A stretch of 64,000 nucleotides of DNA from Desmodesmus armatus (taxonomy: Eukaryota; Chlorophyta; Chlorophyceae; Sphaeropleales; Scenedesmaceae): positions 124,001-188,000 of the forward strand of contig VIIQ02000130.1 in NCBI GenBank assembly GCA_007449985.2, written 5' to 3'. Positions 12,736 to 24,905 of the stretch are shown here, in pieces. How positions within the stretch are numbered: the stretch's first letter is position 1; every line of letters starts with the position of its first letter. A model generated the notes under the pieces. The model saw only the letters and a program-made list of their open reading frames with translations, made no database searches and was not told where the DNA came from. The position numbers and the translations under genes were made by a program.

Positions 12736-15670
12736 GGGCTCCAGAGGTCCTATCACTTGTTGCATCATAGACTATTCAGGGTTTCTCAGGTCGGGATTGC
12801 ACACACACAGTAGAGCGTCACTGTCAAGCCTGCCGGCAGCTGCCGAAAGTGGCATCCCATATGGCGTTCCCGCCAAGTGCGATGTGCCGACCTATGCTCG
12901 TCCTCCTCATTGCGTGCAGGTTTGGAGCCCACCGTGGGAGCTACATGTTCCACTGTGAGTTATGTTGGCTGTCGACAGGATCCATTCGGATGCACCACCA
13001 CCACCTGGTCATGCGATGCCTAACACAGAGTTATGCAGCGATGGGTTTAGAGAGGGGTTGGGCTCTAGCAAGGAAGTAATTCCCCTGCAGCATGCTGGGC
13101 GGTGATCTCCACAGATATGGCCGCACAAGGTGCCATGAGGTTCGACAGCATTACCAATATTGCAGGGGGTTAACCCTCTTCCCCGGCACTTTACACTCCA
13201 TCGTTTACTCGTTGTGCTGTGATTTTTTCCGCATTTCTTGGTGTATCGGATCACCAGGTCGCTATGATGCTGCAGCAACCCCTTATGCTGGTGTGTTTTG
13301 TTGCGCAGGTCACAACTTAGTGCATGAGGACCACGACATGATGAGGGCTTACAACATTGTGGGCGGTGCTGGCCAGGACAACTTGCCAGTTGCCAACCCA
13401 TCCACCACATTGCAGCCCACCACCATGGTTGCTGGTGTGATCTACAGTGAGTGGCACCTGCAGGTTCTCTTGAGTCCTCCAGCTTGACTATGAAGCCTAC
13501 TGCAGCACTGCTGTATGCAGCAAGACGTGCCAGGGGTTGCAGCATGTTGGTGTAGGGTGGAGATATGTTGAATGCATGATATGATGGCAGGGAAGTCATC
13601 AGGTTGGATCAGGAAGAGTGAGCAAAGCAGCAGTTGTCAAAGCCTTGCTGCTGACCCTGCTGCCTTGTGCTGTTGTGCTGCCGTTGCTGTGTGTGCTTCT
13701 GCAAGACAACTTTGGGTGAGTGGTGATGAAGGCTAGCTGCAAAGACAGTGTGTTCTGAACACCACAGCAACCGCAACTTGGGGTTGCGTCGGCTCCCCAG
13801 CTGCTTACACACAGGATCGCATCCTCACACATTTTTAGCCAGCTGGCAGCTGTGTTCGTCTAGCACTGGCGATCGGATCACAAAAGGACGTATTCAGTTT
13901 GTGGCAGCACTGCTGGCTTTGCTTTGAAGCTCACACCGAAAACACACATGCCCGCAGGTACAACGACCCTAGGCTCGCATCCGCGAGCGCACGACCCACC
14001 GCCACGTGGCCTGCAATCACGCCAGCATTCGTGCAAGGCTGGCTCGATCAGTATGGTGACCAACGTGCGTACGTCAGCCTACTGAGCTGCGCGAGGTTTT
14101 TCCCGCGTCTGATCGCGCGCTGTCGCCACACATGAATCGTTCACCAAGAAAGCTACGGCCGCTCACAGCATTGACTAATGCTTCACCAGAGAGTGATTTT
14201 GCCAACCCTTCAAGTCAAGATACTGGCTCTGCTGCGTTGAGGCAGCTGCACCAGCCCTATGGTCCCAAATCAAGGCTGCACCTCACTAGTAGCTGCTGTG
14301 TCTGCTGCTGTTGTCTCTGTTTGCAGAATCTCTATCGCATCTTCTACCCTCAAAGAAACGACATCGCGGGACTGCAGGCTGACAGCAACCCTTGGTATTC
14401 ACAAGGTTGCCAGTCCCTGCCCTTGTTTCCCTAGACGACCCATCACGCTGCGGCACCTGCCTGAAGTGTCAGTGGGACAGTAAATTGTAGCAGCTTGTGC
14501 AACCTTGCGCCTTTGATACAGCAGAGGCTTGTGCAGGTGCAACCAGCAAGGGACTAGGTCTTCACCAGGCTGTCTACTACTGGCCATCTGTCTTCACTGC
14601 ATGTGCATCACATGACTTGCATACGCATGCTGAGTTTGTTTTGGTATGCTTCTAGGACTTATATTCAAGGCTGGGGGCAGGGGGGGGGGGCACCGGCAGT
14701 GGGGGCAGGGCGGCAGTGGAGGCGTGGTGGTAGGGGGTGGTCCTACTGTCTTTTTGGCATAAGAATGACAATGTTTGCGCCAGAGGCTTGGTGTGTTTAT
14801 GAGCATGTGTATTCGCAAAGTCAGGTTATGGCATAGTGACGGTTTGCAGGGTGGGGTCTGGGGTGTCATGCTGGCTGGTCCTGGTTGGAACAAGGGCTGC
14901 TGTTTATTTTATTTTTTTGGGTTTTACCAGGGCTGCTGTTTATTGGTGTTGTCTCAATGATGTGAAATGGCAGGACGTTGCCATTTACAAATCTGTTGTG
15001 GCTCAGAGCTTGCGCGTGCAATTGTGGATGTTGAGGCCGGTAGTTGAAAGCAATGTGAAATTCAGCACTGTTTTCTTTTAATGTCGGGATGTTCTTGCAC
15101 CCCAGGAAGCTCGTTGGGGGTCCGGGGGGGGGGGCTTATATCAATGGCTGGGCACGCTGTGCCTTGCAAGTGGTGCTAATGTCTTATTGCAGTAGGACTG
15201 CTATTCTTGGAGGCTGCCGTACTGCTGTGTCAGTCTGGCGTGGCCTGCCCTGTGTGGCTACAAGAGAGCGCTATGTGTTTTGCTGCACATGTATTTGAAA
15301 GGTGGCCAAGGGGTTTTATCAGTCAAAAGATGTCCATGCGTATTTTACCCTGGGGCTTTCACAGTTGCTTGCATATAGCTGGATGCAGAAATGCATGCCA
15401 GTTCTTGTTGTGGCATCACATCATGTGCTGTCGTGTTCTGGAGACGAGATTTGGCAACAGTGGGTACGGTCATGGTTTCTGTAGCTTCCTTAATGCTGAT
15501 GTGTTGCATGGTGCATTCTGCAGCACGTCCATGGTAGTGTGGGTATGCAGAGCTTATGCTGGTTACAGTGGTCACTAAGTGATGGGCCTCTCCCCTTGTG
15601 ATGATTGCAGGGTGCCTGCAGCATACATTGTACCGGTCACCACTGCAGTGCAGTGGACAAACCTATTTTC

Positions 15671-15820
15671 CATGATGCAATAAGGTGCTTGGCAGCACTC
15701 AATGATACTGGTGTGTCTCCCATGATGCGACAAGGTGTTTGGCATCACTCAATGATACTGGTGTTTTTCCCATGATGCGACAAGGTGTTTGGAGCACCCA
15801 ATGGTACTGCTTTTTCCTTT
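15671..15820. repeat. 50-bp tandem repeat, 3 copies
   Basis: Copies begin with CATGATGC at 15671, 15721 and 15771, each continuing (A/G)A(T/C)AAGGTG and ending near ACTGGTGT. The third copy is the most diverged. Confidence 0.85.
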
Positions 15821-16090
15821 GCATACTTGCACACATGTGTGTCAGATGTTTGTGTTAGCCGAGGCCACTGGCCTTCTGATGGGGGTGGCTTAGCTTTGTC
15901 TGTGACATGTCGTGATGCAGCTTGCATGGGGAGCCAATGTTCTCTGAAGAATGATGTTCAGTGATTGGGGACAGTGTCTGCCGGGTCCTTGGCACCGGCC
16001 GGCAAGGCTGGCGCTCATTATGAGTACTTGCGAAGTACAGTGTTTCTCAATCTCTGAGGTGGGGTTTGTTGCTACCAAATGTTTTGGTGC

Positions 16091-16150
16091 ACCAGGCACT
16101 GTTTGGGGGCTTGGTACAGTACCAGGCACTGTTTGGGGGCTTGGTACAGT
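16091..16150. repeat. 30-bp tandem duplication
   Basis: Two identical copies starting ACCAGGCACTGTTTGG, at 16091 and 16121. Confidence 0.85.
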
Positions 16151-17078
16151 AAGAAAGGAGCATCCCAGCTATAATGCTCATCACATGGTGTGCCTCGTGC
16201 GACCTCAGTGACTGCAGTGCAGTGCCAAGAGCTACCTGCATTTTGCTAGGTGTGTGTTCTCCACCCTGATACGGCGTGACCGTACTGCAGTATGAGGGTG
16301 ACGATGGTGTGTGAAAAGGGCGGATGGGAAGCAGCAGGAGAGGAACGAGCTGCGACCTGCCACCTGCGATCTCCGAACTGAGGTTGCTGGGAAACGGGCC
16401 CTGAGAGCAAAAAACATTTTCGTGTTGGAAGTCCACCACTGCCAGGTGTGCACTGTGCTTAGTGTGTCAGTCACTCCATGAAGCACATGCGACAGTGTTC
16501 ATCAGTTGGAAGCAGCAGTCAAGGCACAAGACTGTGCTGTTTGAGATCCACGGTGTTGGACTTTAACAGTGCATCTGAAGTGGGAGTGTCTGAGATGTGA
16601 ACGGAGGGTGTAGCTGTGTTGGGCAATCAACACTGCAATGTCCCGTACCATACAGTGCAGTGGCAATGGGTTACCGAGCTTCATAGTTACTGGTGTAACA
16701 TTAGTGATGTCTGGTGTCAGCAGCACAGCATGGGAGCAGGGGTAAAGCACAGTTTAGTACAGGAGATGTTACATCAGATGGGGTGAACGTGTATGTATGC
16801 GTGTGTTGCAGATGAGGAATGCATACACGGCACCTGCAAGCAATTTTGGCAGGCAAACGGTGGTATGACAAGGATAGTCAAGCCAGTGTGCAATATGGTG
16901 TGTATGTGTGTGTGTGTGGGGGGGGGGGGGCAAATTTGGAACCGGATGCTTTTGTCACAAGGACATGTCCTGACATGTCAAGGTTGTACAACCTTGAGCG
17001 GGGCAGAGACTACTGACTTGTCAAACAAGCACACATACATAAAGATCTTTGTTGCGGGGTATTCGTTGTGGTTGGCGC

Positions 17079-17104
17079 TCAGGTGGCCCCTTGGGCAAAA
17101 AGCC
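17079..17104 (+). promoter_or_regulatory. 26-bp block shared with MCO1 upstream region
   Basis: This block matches 6944-6969 with three mismatches. It is followed directly by an inverted repeat, GCCAACTGTAGTTGGC. It lies about 490 bp before the MCO2 ATG. Function unknown. Confidence 0.3.
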
Positions 17105-17596
17105 AACTGTAGTTGGCGCGCAGAATCAGGTGCCTTTGGTGCATAATGCAAAACCGATAGAATTCGATTGATAGGGTCAATGAACCTTTGAAAACATTTT
17201 GCCATGTTGATTGGGAGCGTAACCTCAGGGAAAATTATGGGAAACAAGAATTAGAGCCAAAGATGCGAAAATAGGCAAGGGAGTAGGAGCGTACAGTATC
17301 AAGGCATTTGAGCAATGTAATGCATCCTAAAAAGAATGCTTTCAAGCTTATCTCAGTGGTTTGTCAGGCACTTTGTCAGTAAGCGAAGTTCACACCGTTT
17401 TCTGCCTTCACAGAACCACCCTACACGGCATAGAAGGAGGCTCGTGTCTGAACTTCTAGCTTTTCTATAGGGGTTTTCTGACTTTCTGTGATCTCCCTAT
17501 CTACACAGTATTTAGCAGCACCTTCCTGGGAGCCTGCTGGGCCTCAACTCAGAGTCAGAGCTGACCCAGACGTATCCTTCTTTGAAAATTTTCTTA

Positions 17597-20500
17597 ATGA
17601 GCACGTTCGATGGGCGACGTGCCCCCTTTCGCGGCGTAGGGGGTTTGCTGCTGCTGGCGTGGCTCACTACTGCGTCCGCCCAGCCACAGAGATGGTTCAG
17701 GCAGCTCCCACCTGATAGATACTTCGCTCCAGATGTCGACACAACATCACCCACTCCGCTGCCTCGGGTGCCTGCGTCCCCATATGCCATGCCAGCTGAC
17801 AATTGCCCCCAGCAGGTAAGTATGCATGCTGTATGGCCATGTGTGCCAAGGTGCACACTCCAGCACAGTCCAACAGTGTATACACATCTTGGACAATCCT
17901 GAAAGACGATGAAACTGCTGTGATGACGACACATGAACCTGTTTGTGTTGTGTGCAGAACGGCATCCCATACGCCGTGGGTGGCTTCCCAGGCACTCCCT
18001 TCCTGCAGACACCTTTCTCAACTCCCTACCAGCAGCCTCCCCAAATGCAGCCCTCAGTGACAGTCTGCAGGACGGGTGACACGGCCCCTCAGCACTGCAT
18101 GAGCGGTTATGAGGTAGACATTACAGCAACAAGTGTGAGGCCCTGGGACACCACCATACCAGCCTGCCAGGCTCAACCGCCCACTCAGGTCCTGGCCTAC
18201 AACGGCCAATGCCCAGGACCTACAATCACAGCAACTGTGTAAGTTGGCCCATAGGGGTTGGATGTGTGAATGCAATCCAGGTGACGTCAGCACTACTCGT
18301 CGACTACTTGCCAACTCAGCAATAAACTTGCTTCACATCCCTGACTCAAATAGCAGATACATACCGTACGGCACGCTGTAAATATCTTCACGCCTTACTA
18401 TGCGTGCGCAGCTCAATTCCATGATTGTACTGCTGTTGCCGTTCACCCCGCTGCTGCAGTGGCCACGAGACACTGGTCCGATTCACCAACAGCATTGACA
18501 GCCCCAGCCCTGACCTGCCACCAGGAGATGCTCCATGCACTGCCGCAAACAACCGAGCGGGAAGGCCCGTAGCTGTGCACTTGCACGGATCTGCTTCGCT
18601 GGCTCCCTTTGATGGGTAAGAGGCATCAGGAGGCTCAAGGGCCTCAGCACAAAGCATAACAGCAGTTGGCAGTCTGCATATCTGGCTGGGCTCATAGTAC
18701 AGTACAGCACTGGTATGGAAGGAATACTTTCCACCCTTGGCACAGATAGCACAACACAGCACAGTATGTTGTTGGGCCCTTGACGTCTAAGCAAACACAG
18801 GGCACATGACCGTCAGTAGAGCAGCCTTGACTGGTCTGGAAGGTAGCAGAGAATGAGGGACACACATTGCGGCACGTCAAAAGCCGGCAGCTATAGCCAC
18901 CCGTACGCGGTGCTACATAGCTATGGGTTATGTTTTTTGAATAAATAACAATGATAATGATGATTAAGGGGGAAGGATACAATTAGCATTCCCGGGGCTG
19001 TTGGGCACGAAAACTTGGATTTGGGTTACAGATAAGGTCATGATGACTCCTGCACGGTCTTTTTGCAAAAACCCAAGCTTGGACTTTGGGGTAGCTGTAG
19101 TGGTGTGACCTGGCAGCGGCCAGTGACAAATGTCCACATGGACCCATGCAGGGTGCCTTAAATCGCTACAACAAAACTTCAAACTGTCATCGATTGTATT
19201 GAGTGCTTTTCTTGGTGTTCGAAGCTCCTTGGGAGTGGCAACAGCACGTGATCCTACTCATCAACTGGCTGTAGCCATCATAGGCTCCTGAGGACCTTTT
19301 ACGACACGCCCGTGCTACAGTATGATTACATGCATATCAGTATGCTGCTAATTCATCGCGATGGCAGACTGTATTCCGAAACTTGCTGCAGCAGTGATGG
19401 GTGCAGCAGATCGGTGGAAGACGATTGGGAATACGGAATCGGACCGGATAGCAACGATAGCCTTCTTCGTTCACACATAATTGTTTTTGTCTTTGACATC
19501 ATGGCCTAGTTTTGCTCTGATCATCCTCCACAGGGCCCCTCTTGCTGCACCCCTGTGGTGTACCAGGCCCTACAGTAGACCAGGCAGGGGTGGCATTAGC
19601 CCCAGATGGTCCAGGCCACCCCTAAGAATGTGTAACTCTTGGAAAAGATCCATAATTCTGCCAGCAGACACCTGTGCTGCTCAGTCCAGCCACCCCAATC
19701 AATTGTATCCTTCCCCCTTAATGATTCAATATTAATAATCAAATTCACCCCAATTGCATCTTGTGCTGTTTGCTGCCTGCAGGTGGGCTGAAGACAACAT
19801 TTGTGGAGGTGCGTGGTCACTAGGCAGGTTGGAACTCATGGTTGTGCAACATGCACACCCATACGCCAGTCGTTGCCCATAGGCATAGTTGCTGATGCGC
19901 TTCAGCACGTTGAGGTGCATATGCAAGCCTTTCCCCAGCAGGCTGTGTACTGTCACACAAATAGTTATCAGAAACTGCAGCTGGCCTGCGGTTGTAGAGA
20001 GGAAGACTGACTGGCCTTTCTATGCAAATTGCCAGTATAGCAACCATACTGCACGGCATCAACTGCCTGTTTGAATGGAACCCAAGGTGTATCTGATTGC
20101 CGCGACTGCCACTGGTGCTTGCAGGAGAGACAAAGGACTACCTCTACCCCAACAACCGAGCAGCTACAGAGTGGTACCACGACCACGCCCTGCATATCAC
20201 CCTGGTCAATGCCTACCATGGCCTGGCGGGAATGTACATCACCAGTGACAAAGTCAAACACGGCGGCTGTGGAGAGCCATACAACATGGAGGTGAGGGGC
20301 AGGGACGGGTTTAGGGCTTAGGCTTCAGGGTTTAGGGGGCTTAGGGGGTTGGCTCCCTAAACCCTTGCACTTGCTTGCCGCCGAGCTTGCTACCTGCCTG
20401 TGGTTGAATCCACCAGGGAGTTGCTGCTGAAACTGCGGAAGGCACAAGCCTGTCCAGTCAGGCAGGGTGTGCAGTCAAGAGACAACTGCCTTGCTGACCA

Positions 20501-23500
20501 TTAATCATAACACACTGGCCCTTGCCAGCCTGCGCAGAGTACTGTGTGCATATTCATCTGCCTGCTGTTAGCCACCTGCTGCTGCTGCTGCTGCATCTCA
20601 CTTGCAGGACATTGAGGAGCGTGTGATGATCATCAGAGACCAAGTCCTAACCCGCACATGCCAGCTGTACTATGACTACTTCGGCCCACACAACAGAGAC
20701 CTGTACGGTGAGTGAATTAGTTTTTTTGTGAAATTTATCATATAAAATATATTTACAATGACAATTATTTCACAAAAGAGATCTGTACGGTGAGCAGCAC
20801 TGACACAATGGAATATGGCAGGACCTCTGAGAGGCCGTCTTGCTGCATGCATGACCATGACATGCAGGAAAGACATACATGCACATGCACATGCACATGC
20901 ACATGCACATGCACATGCACGTTGCACCAGCATTCAAATGACGATAGCAGGCAGGAACAGCAAGCATGCGTGCATGCAGCACAGGCATGTATGATCATGA
21001 CAGACAGGCAGGCAGGCAGGCAGGCAAGCTGGTGGGCGGATGGGCGGGAAGAAGGGTAGGTGGGCTGGCATGCATGCGGGCGGGCAGGCGAGCCAACATG
21101 TGCATTACACTGGCACCGTCAGCACCGTATGCAGTGGGCATTGTGCTGGGGCAGAAATTCCTCCACTGCAACAGTTGTTCTTAAAAGGTAGTGCTTGGTG
21201 CTTGTGCAGTTCTCTCGGCTGCTGCGCTGCAATGCTATGTTGACATGCACTGCTGCCAGCAGTTCTGTTAGCCACATGTTAGCCACATGTTAGTAACATG
21301 TTATCTTGTGCCACAGGCGACATCAACACCGTCAACGGTGTCCCTTGGCCCGAGATGCCGATGGAGCCCAAGTGGTACCGCTTCAGGTTTTTGAACGCAG
21401 CTGTTTCCCGCCCATTTCTCGTGAAGGTCAAGGACAACTTTGGCCGTGATGTGGGGCCGGAAATCTGCAGGGTCATCGCTTCTGATGGAGGCTACAGGTC
21501 TAGCCCTGTCACCTTCCCTAGGGAGGGCCTACAGATGGGTGTTTCTGAGCGCTATGAGGTGGTCTGCAACTTGGCCCCGTATGTTGGCCGCCAGCTGTAC
21601 TTCTGGTAAGCTACTGCTTGGTCACAGCTGCTTGTATTTGACGCCTAAGCACCCCACCACTTAGCAAGGACAGACTCTGCAGGCTGTAAAATTTAAGGCA
21701 GTTGCTCATGGTAGCTACGCTATGGCAGACACCGCAGACATACCAACAGTGCTGCCTGAGGCCTGCATTCCCCCTGGGGCAGCAGCCCAATGCGCGGTAC
21801 GGATTCGGCAGTGCGCCGGCTGGTTGCCGAAGGCGCTATCATTGACCCAACCCTCGTGACGTGATGCTGCAGGAACGGCAACAACGATGCCATGTTCCGG
21901 GGTGATGTGCCTTACTTCTGCTACTCCCATTTGCTGGCGCTGATGACCATAGCAGCCACTAGCACCACACTCGCCCCAGCCTTTAATGAGCTGCTGCTGC
22001 CACCCACCCCACTGCCCCTTGATAGGGTTCTCACTCTCGACGACATTGCTCAGGCCCACAGACTGATTTCTCTGGTAGGCAGATGCTCCTGGCTGGATGC
22101 GCATGTAGCTGCCGTGCCTGCTTTACACTGTGTGATGAAACTGTCGCCTTTCCCAGCTGTCTGGCCAGGTCAGTAATTGAAAGCACTAGCGGAGCTGAAC
22201 TTGGGGGAAAGTCTGAGAAGGTTGCCCTGTTCCGTGCTTGGCTGCTGCTGTCAACAGGACCAACCCACCCGCGAGTTCAATTTTGGCAGACGGGGCGGCG
22301 AATGGGTGATCAACGGTAAGTTGGCCGCTACCCGACCGCATCGGGGCTGAAGCATGTTCCTCAAGTGCTTGCTAGGCGCAGCAAACCTGTCGCTGGGTGT
22401 AACTTGATCATAAAGAGCACGCACACATACTGTTCAAGGCTTCGCCCTCCTTGCCAAATGGTATGGTGTACTGTGCTGCTGTGCAGGCGAAACCTGGGAC
22501 ACTGCCACAATCGCAGGTATGCTGCGCAGATACAAACCCTTGCTGTCTGATAAAAGTGCTGACTGCAGTGACGTCAAGTTGCCAGCTGCGCGGTGCAACA
22601 AGTCGTCAAGCACGAGCGGGTTGCATCGGCCCTGATGGCGCTCGTATGTATTTGGGCGCTTGTACCATCACACAGCCGCGGACAATAGCATGTGGTTCGC
22701 AACCACATCAAGCATGACATGATGCCCGCTCCTTGCATTCGCCGTCCCCATCCACCGCGACACATCATGACCTGCATGGCGAAGGGTGTGAGGCTGTTGT
22801 TTGATTATTGTCGCTGCAGCTGCTGATGTCGGCCAGAACACCTGGGAGCTCTGGAAGCTCACAACCGGTGGCGGCTGGTTCCACCCCATCCACATGCACC
22901 TCGTGGACTTTTTCGTCCTGCAGCGCGGCAACAATGCTGGCGCCGACGGCTTGTTCGCTTTCGAGCGCGATACCCCGAAGGATGTGGTGTTCCTGGGCCC
23001 CAGTCAGGAAATCTGGTTGATTGCCAGGTAAATGTCATCTCTGCTGGCAGCATCATTTTGTTCGGATTGACCTCGTACACAGTGGCTGTACATGTAGCTC
23101 ACTGGCCGCTGCTCATCATTGTATCCCTAGCACACCGATCAATTGAGCAGTCACATGTCCAACATGTGCTGATCACCCATATGCACAGCCATTGGACACC
23201 AAGGGATTGTCTTCAGTCTCATCATTTGTTTGCCCATCGTGCTGGCCGATCCATCGTGCTGGCCGATTGCATCTCAATTAAATCACGTCATCATGCGTGC
23301 CTCTGCTGTCACGTCACGTGCCTGCGCAGGTTTGGCCCACACCGTGGGAGCTACATGTTCCACTGTAAGCATGACCTGATTACTGCTCAATGATGTAAAT
23401 TTACAACGTGGGGGTGTCCTGCAGTATGAACGGCACTCTTGCAGTAGGGTGGCCTTTGAAGATGCCAGATGCAGCTCTACTACTTGACTTCTCATGTCAG

Positions 23501-24905
23501 AGTTCTCAGTGACTGCTGTTTGCTGTTGTGCAGCAGCAAGTTACCCTTTTGTGTCTGCCCAATCCTTTTCTCATACTGTGTGATCAGTACGGAGTATGTC
23601 CTTCTTGGTCAACTGTCATCCGTACTCACAATCGATCGTGATCACCATACATTGGTGGTGCAGCAAACCACAAACAGTGGTGTATGTTTGTGTGCTGCGC
23701 ACAGGTCACAATCTCAATCATGAGGACCACGACATGATGAGGGCTTACACAATCGTGGGTGGTGCTGGCCAGGACAATCTGCCAGTGCTGAACCCCACCA
23801 CTACCCTGCAACCCATCACTACGGTGTCTGGTGTTATCTACAATAACTTTGCGTAAGTGCGGTGGCGGCCGGGTGCTATTAGGAGAATGGCTGTGGCTGT
23901 CCGTGCGTTACTGATTGTGATGAGAATTACACAGTGTGGTGGTGTGTGTGTTTGTTTGTCCGGTCAATGTGTGGCGGCTGCACAGAATATCTGGACCTGT
24001 GTCGAGCTGCCACTCTCTGCTTGCACTGCGTGCATGCCTGCTGACCGGCCTGTGAATCGCCTTGGACACCACAACCTCAGATTGCAACCTGTCTTGTCTT
24101 GCCTCAGCAGCAGCTGACCTCTTGAACTGGCGTGGCCAGAAATGCAGAACGCTGGCAGAATAATGACTTTGAGCTTTTTGAGCTTTTCCAGCAGTGCCAA
24201 AGTAAGATTGCACGCGCGTTGCAGCACGCTGTGTGATTGACAACTTGCCATGCGCATATGTGCCTGCAGGTACAATGACCCCAGGACGGCTCAAGCAAGC
24301 GCCCGTCCCACAGCAACGTGGCCAGCATTCAATGCAGCCCTCCTTCAAACCCAGGTCGATCAGGTGAGCAAAGCACAAGTGTGAACGTTTTCAGGCCACG
24401 AAGTAAATTGATGGTCTTGTTGTAGGGATGGGGTAACCCTCAAAAACCAAAGCCCTAAACCTGGATGCACATTACCTAGCTGGCAGCAACCACAAATACG
24501 GGACTGTATGGGTACTACCTTGGAGGCCATTGCAGCCGGGCCTGCGACGCACTGTACACAGAATGCCACACCAGATTTATCGAGCTTGCAAGCTTCCAGC
24601 CGTAAGCTCAGGTGGACCTGCTGCATGTGCGGTGCACTGCAAAACTACCAAAACTACCGGCCGCATACGCTTACATAAGCACCCCCCCACATGCTGCCCT
24701 GCTGTGCTCCTGCCTGCAGAACCTGTACCGTATCTTCTACCCCCAGAGCACAGACCTACCCGGACTGCTGCCCCCAATCAACCCATGGTTCAGTCAGACA
24801 TGCCAGTCCCTGCCCCTCCTGCCTCCAGCAGCACCAGCAGTACCTGTGGCCAAGGGATCCAAGAAGGCAAGGTCAAAGGAACTCAGGAGTGTGGCTAAGC
24901 CATAA
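17597..24905 (+). CDS. MCO2: intact CotA/bilirubin-oxidase-like multicopper oxidase, subfamily B
   Basis: Exons: 17597-17815, 17958-18238, 18460-18615, 19783-19808, 20125-20291, 20608-20707, 21317-21605, 21873-22074, 22258-22315, 22487-22516, 22820-23027, 23330-23364, 23705-23852, 24270-24363, 24720-24905. All junctions are GT-AG and phase-compatible, giving 732 residues. The ATG at 17597 opens a signal sequence (GGLLLLAWLTTASAQ), so secretion is likely. Cupredoxin domain 1 has VHLHG (~206) and WYHDHALHIT (~243). Domain 2 starts GDINTVNG (~317). Domain 3 has HPIHMH (~530) and HCHNLNHEDHDMM (~590), with the type 1 Cys and an axial-Met candidate. These match the four-copper centre of CotA-type enzymes, which oxidise phenols, bilirubin or metals while reducing O2 to water. 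The substrate here is unknown. The C-terminus is Pro/Ala-rich and ends in a basic KKARSK-type cluster. Intron 3 hosts a TTAA-flanked element. Confidence 0.85.
18964..19721. mobile_element. TTAA-flanked non-autonomous DNA transposon in MCO2 intron 3
   Basis: The 5' end TTAAGGGGGAAGGATACAAT (18964-) is mirrored exactly by ATTGTATCCTTCCCCCTTAA at the 3' end (to 19721), giving 21-bp terminal inverted repeats including TTAA on both sides. A TTAA target duplication is the hallmark of piggyBac-type transposition. The 758-bp element has no transposase-like ORF, so it would be a MITE-like passenger. It accounts for most of the 1.17-kb intron 3, against 0.32 kb in MCO3. Confidence 0.65.
20691..20793 (+). 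repeat. duplicated exon 6 donor around an AT-rich inverted repeat (MCO2)
   Basis: The exon 6 end (CACAACAGAGACCTGTACG, then GTGAG) recurs 78 bp downstream as CACAAAAGAGATCTGTACG plus GTGAG. Between them is AT-rich sequence with inverted arms (TTTTGTGAAATTTATCAT versus ATGACAATTATTTCACAAAA). The phase-consistent donor is the first copy. The second is a possible cryptic donor. Confidence 0.5.
20878..20920 (+). repeat. (CATGCA)n hexanucleotide repeat in MCO2 intron 6
   Basis: About seven copies of ACATGC, followed by GGCAGGCAGG-type simple sequence near 21005-21030. Intronic. Confidence 0.85.

Larger units (their letters stand above)
14435..17596. other. MCO1-MCO2 spacer (3.2 kb)
   Basis: It contains the MCO1 3' region, G-rich runs near 14680-14735 and 15120-15135, three 50-bp tandem copies (15671-15820), two 30-bp tandem copies (16091-16150), another G run at 16918-16930, and a block shared with the MCO1 upstream region (17079-17104). 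No ORF resembles a real gene. Confidence 0.5.
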
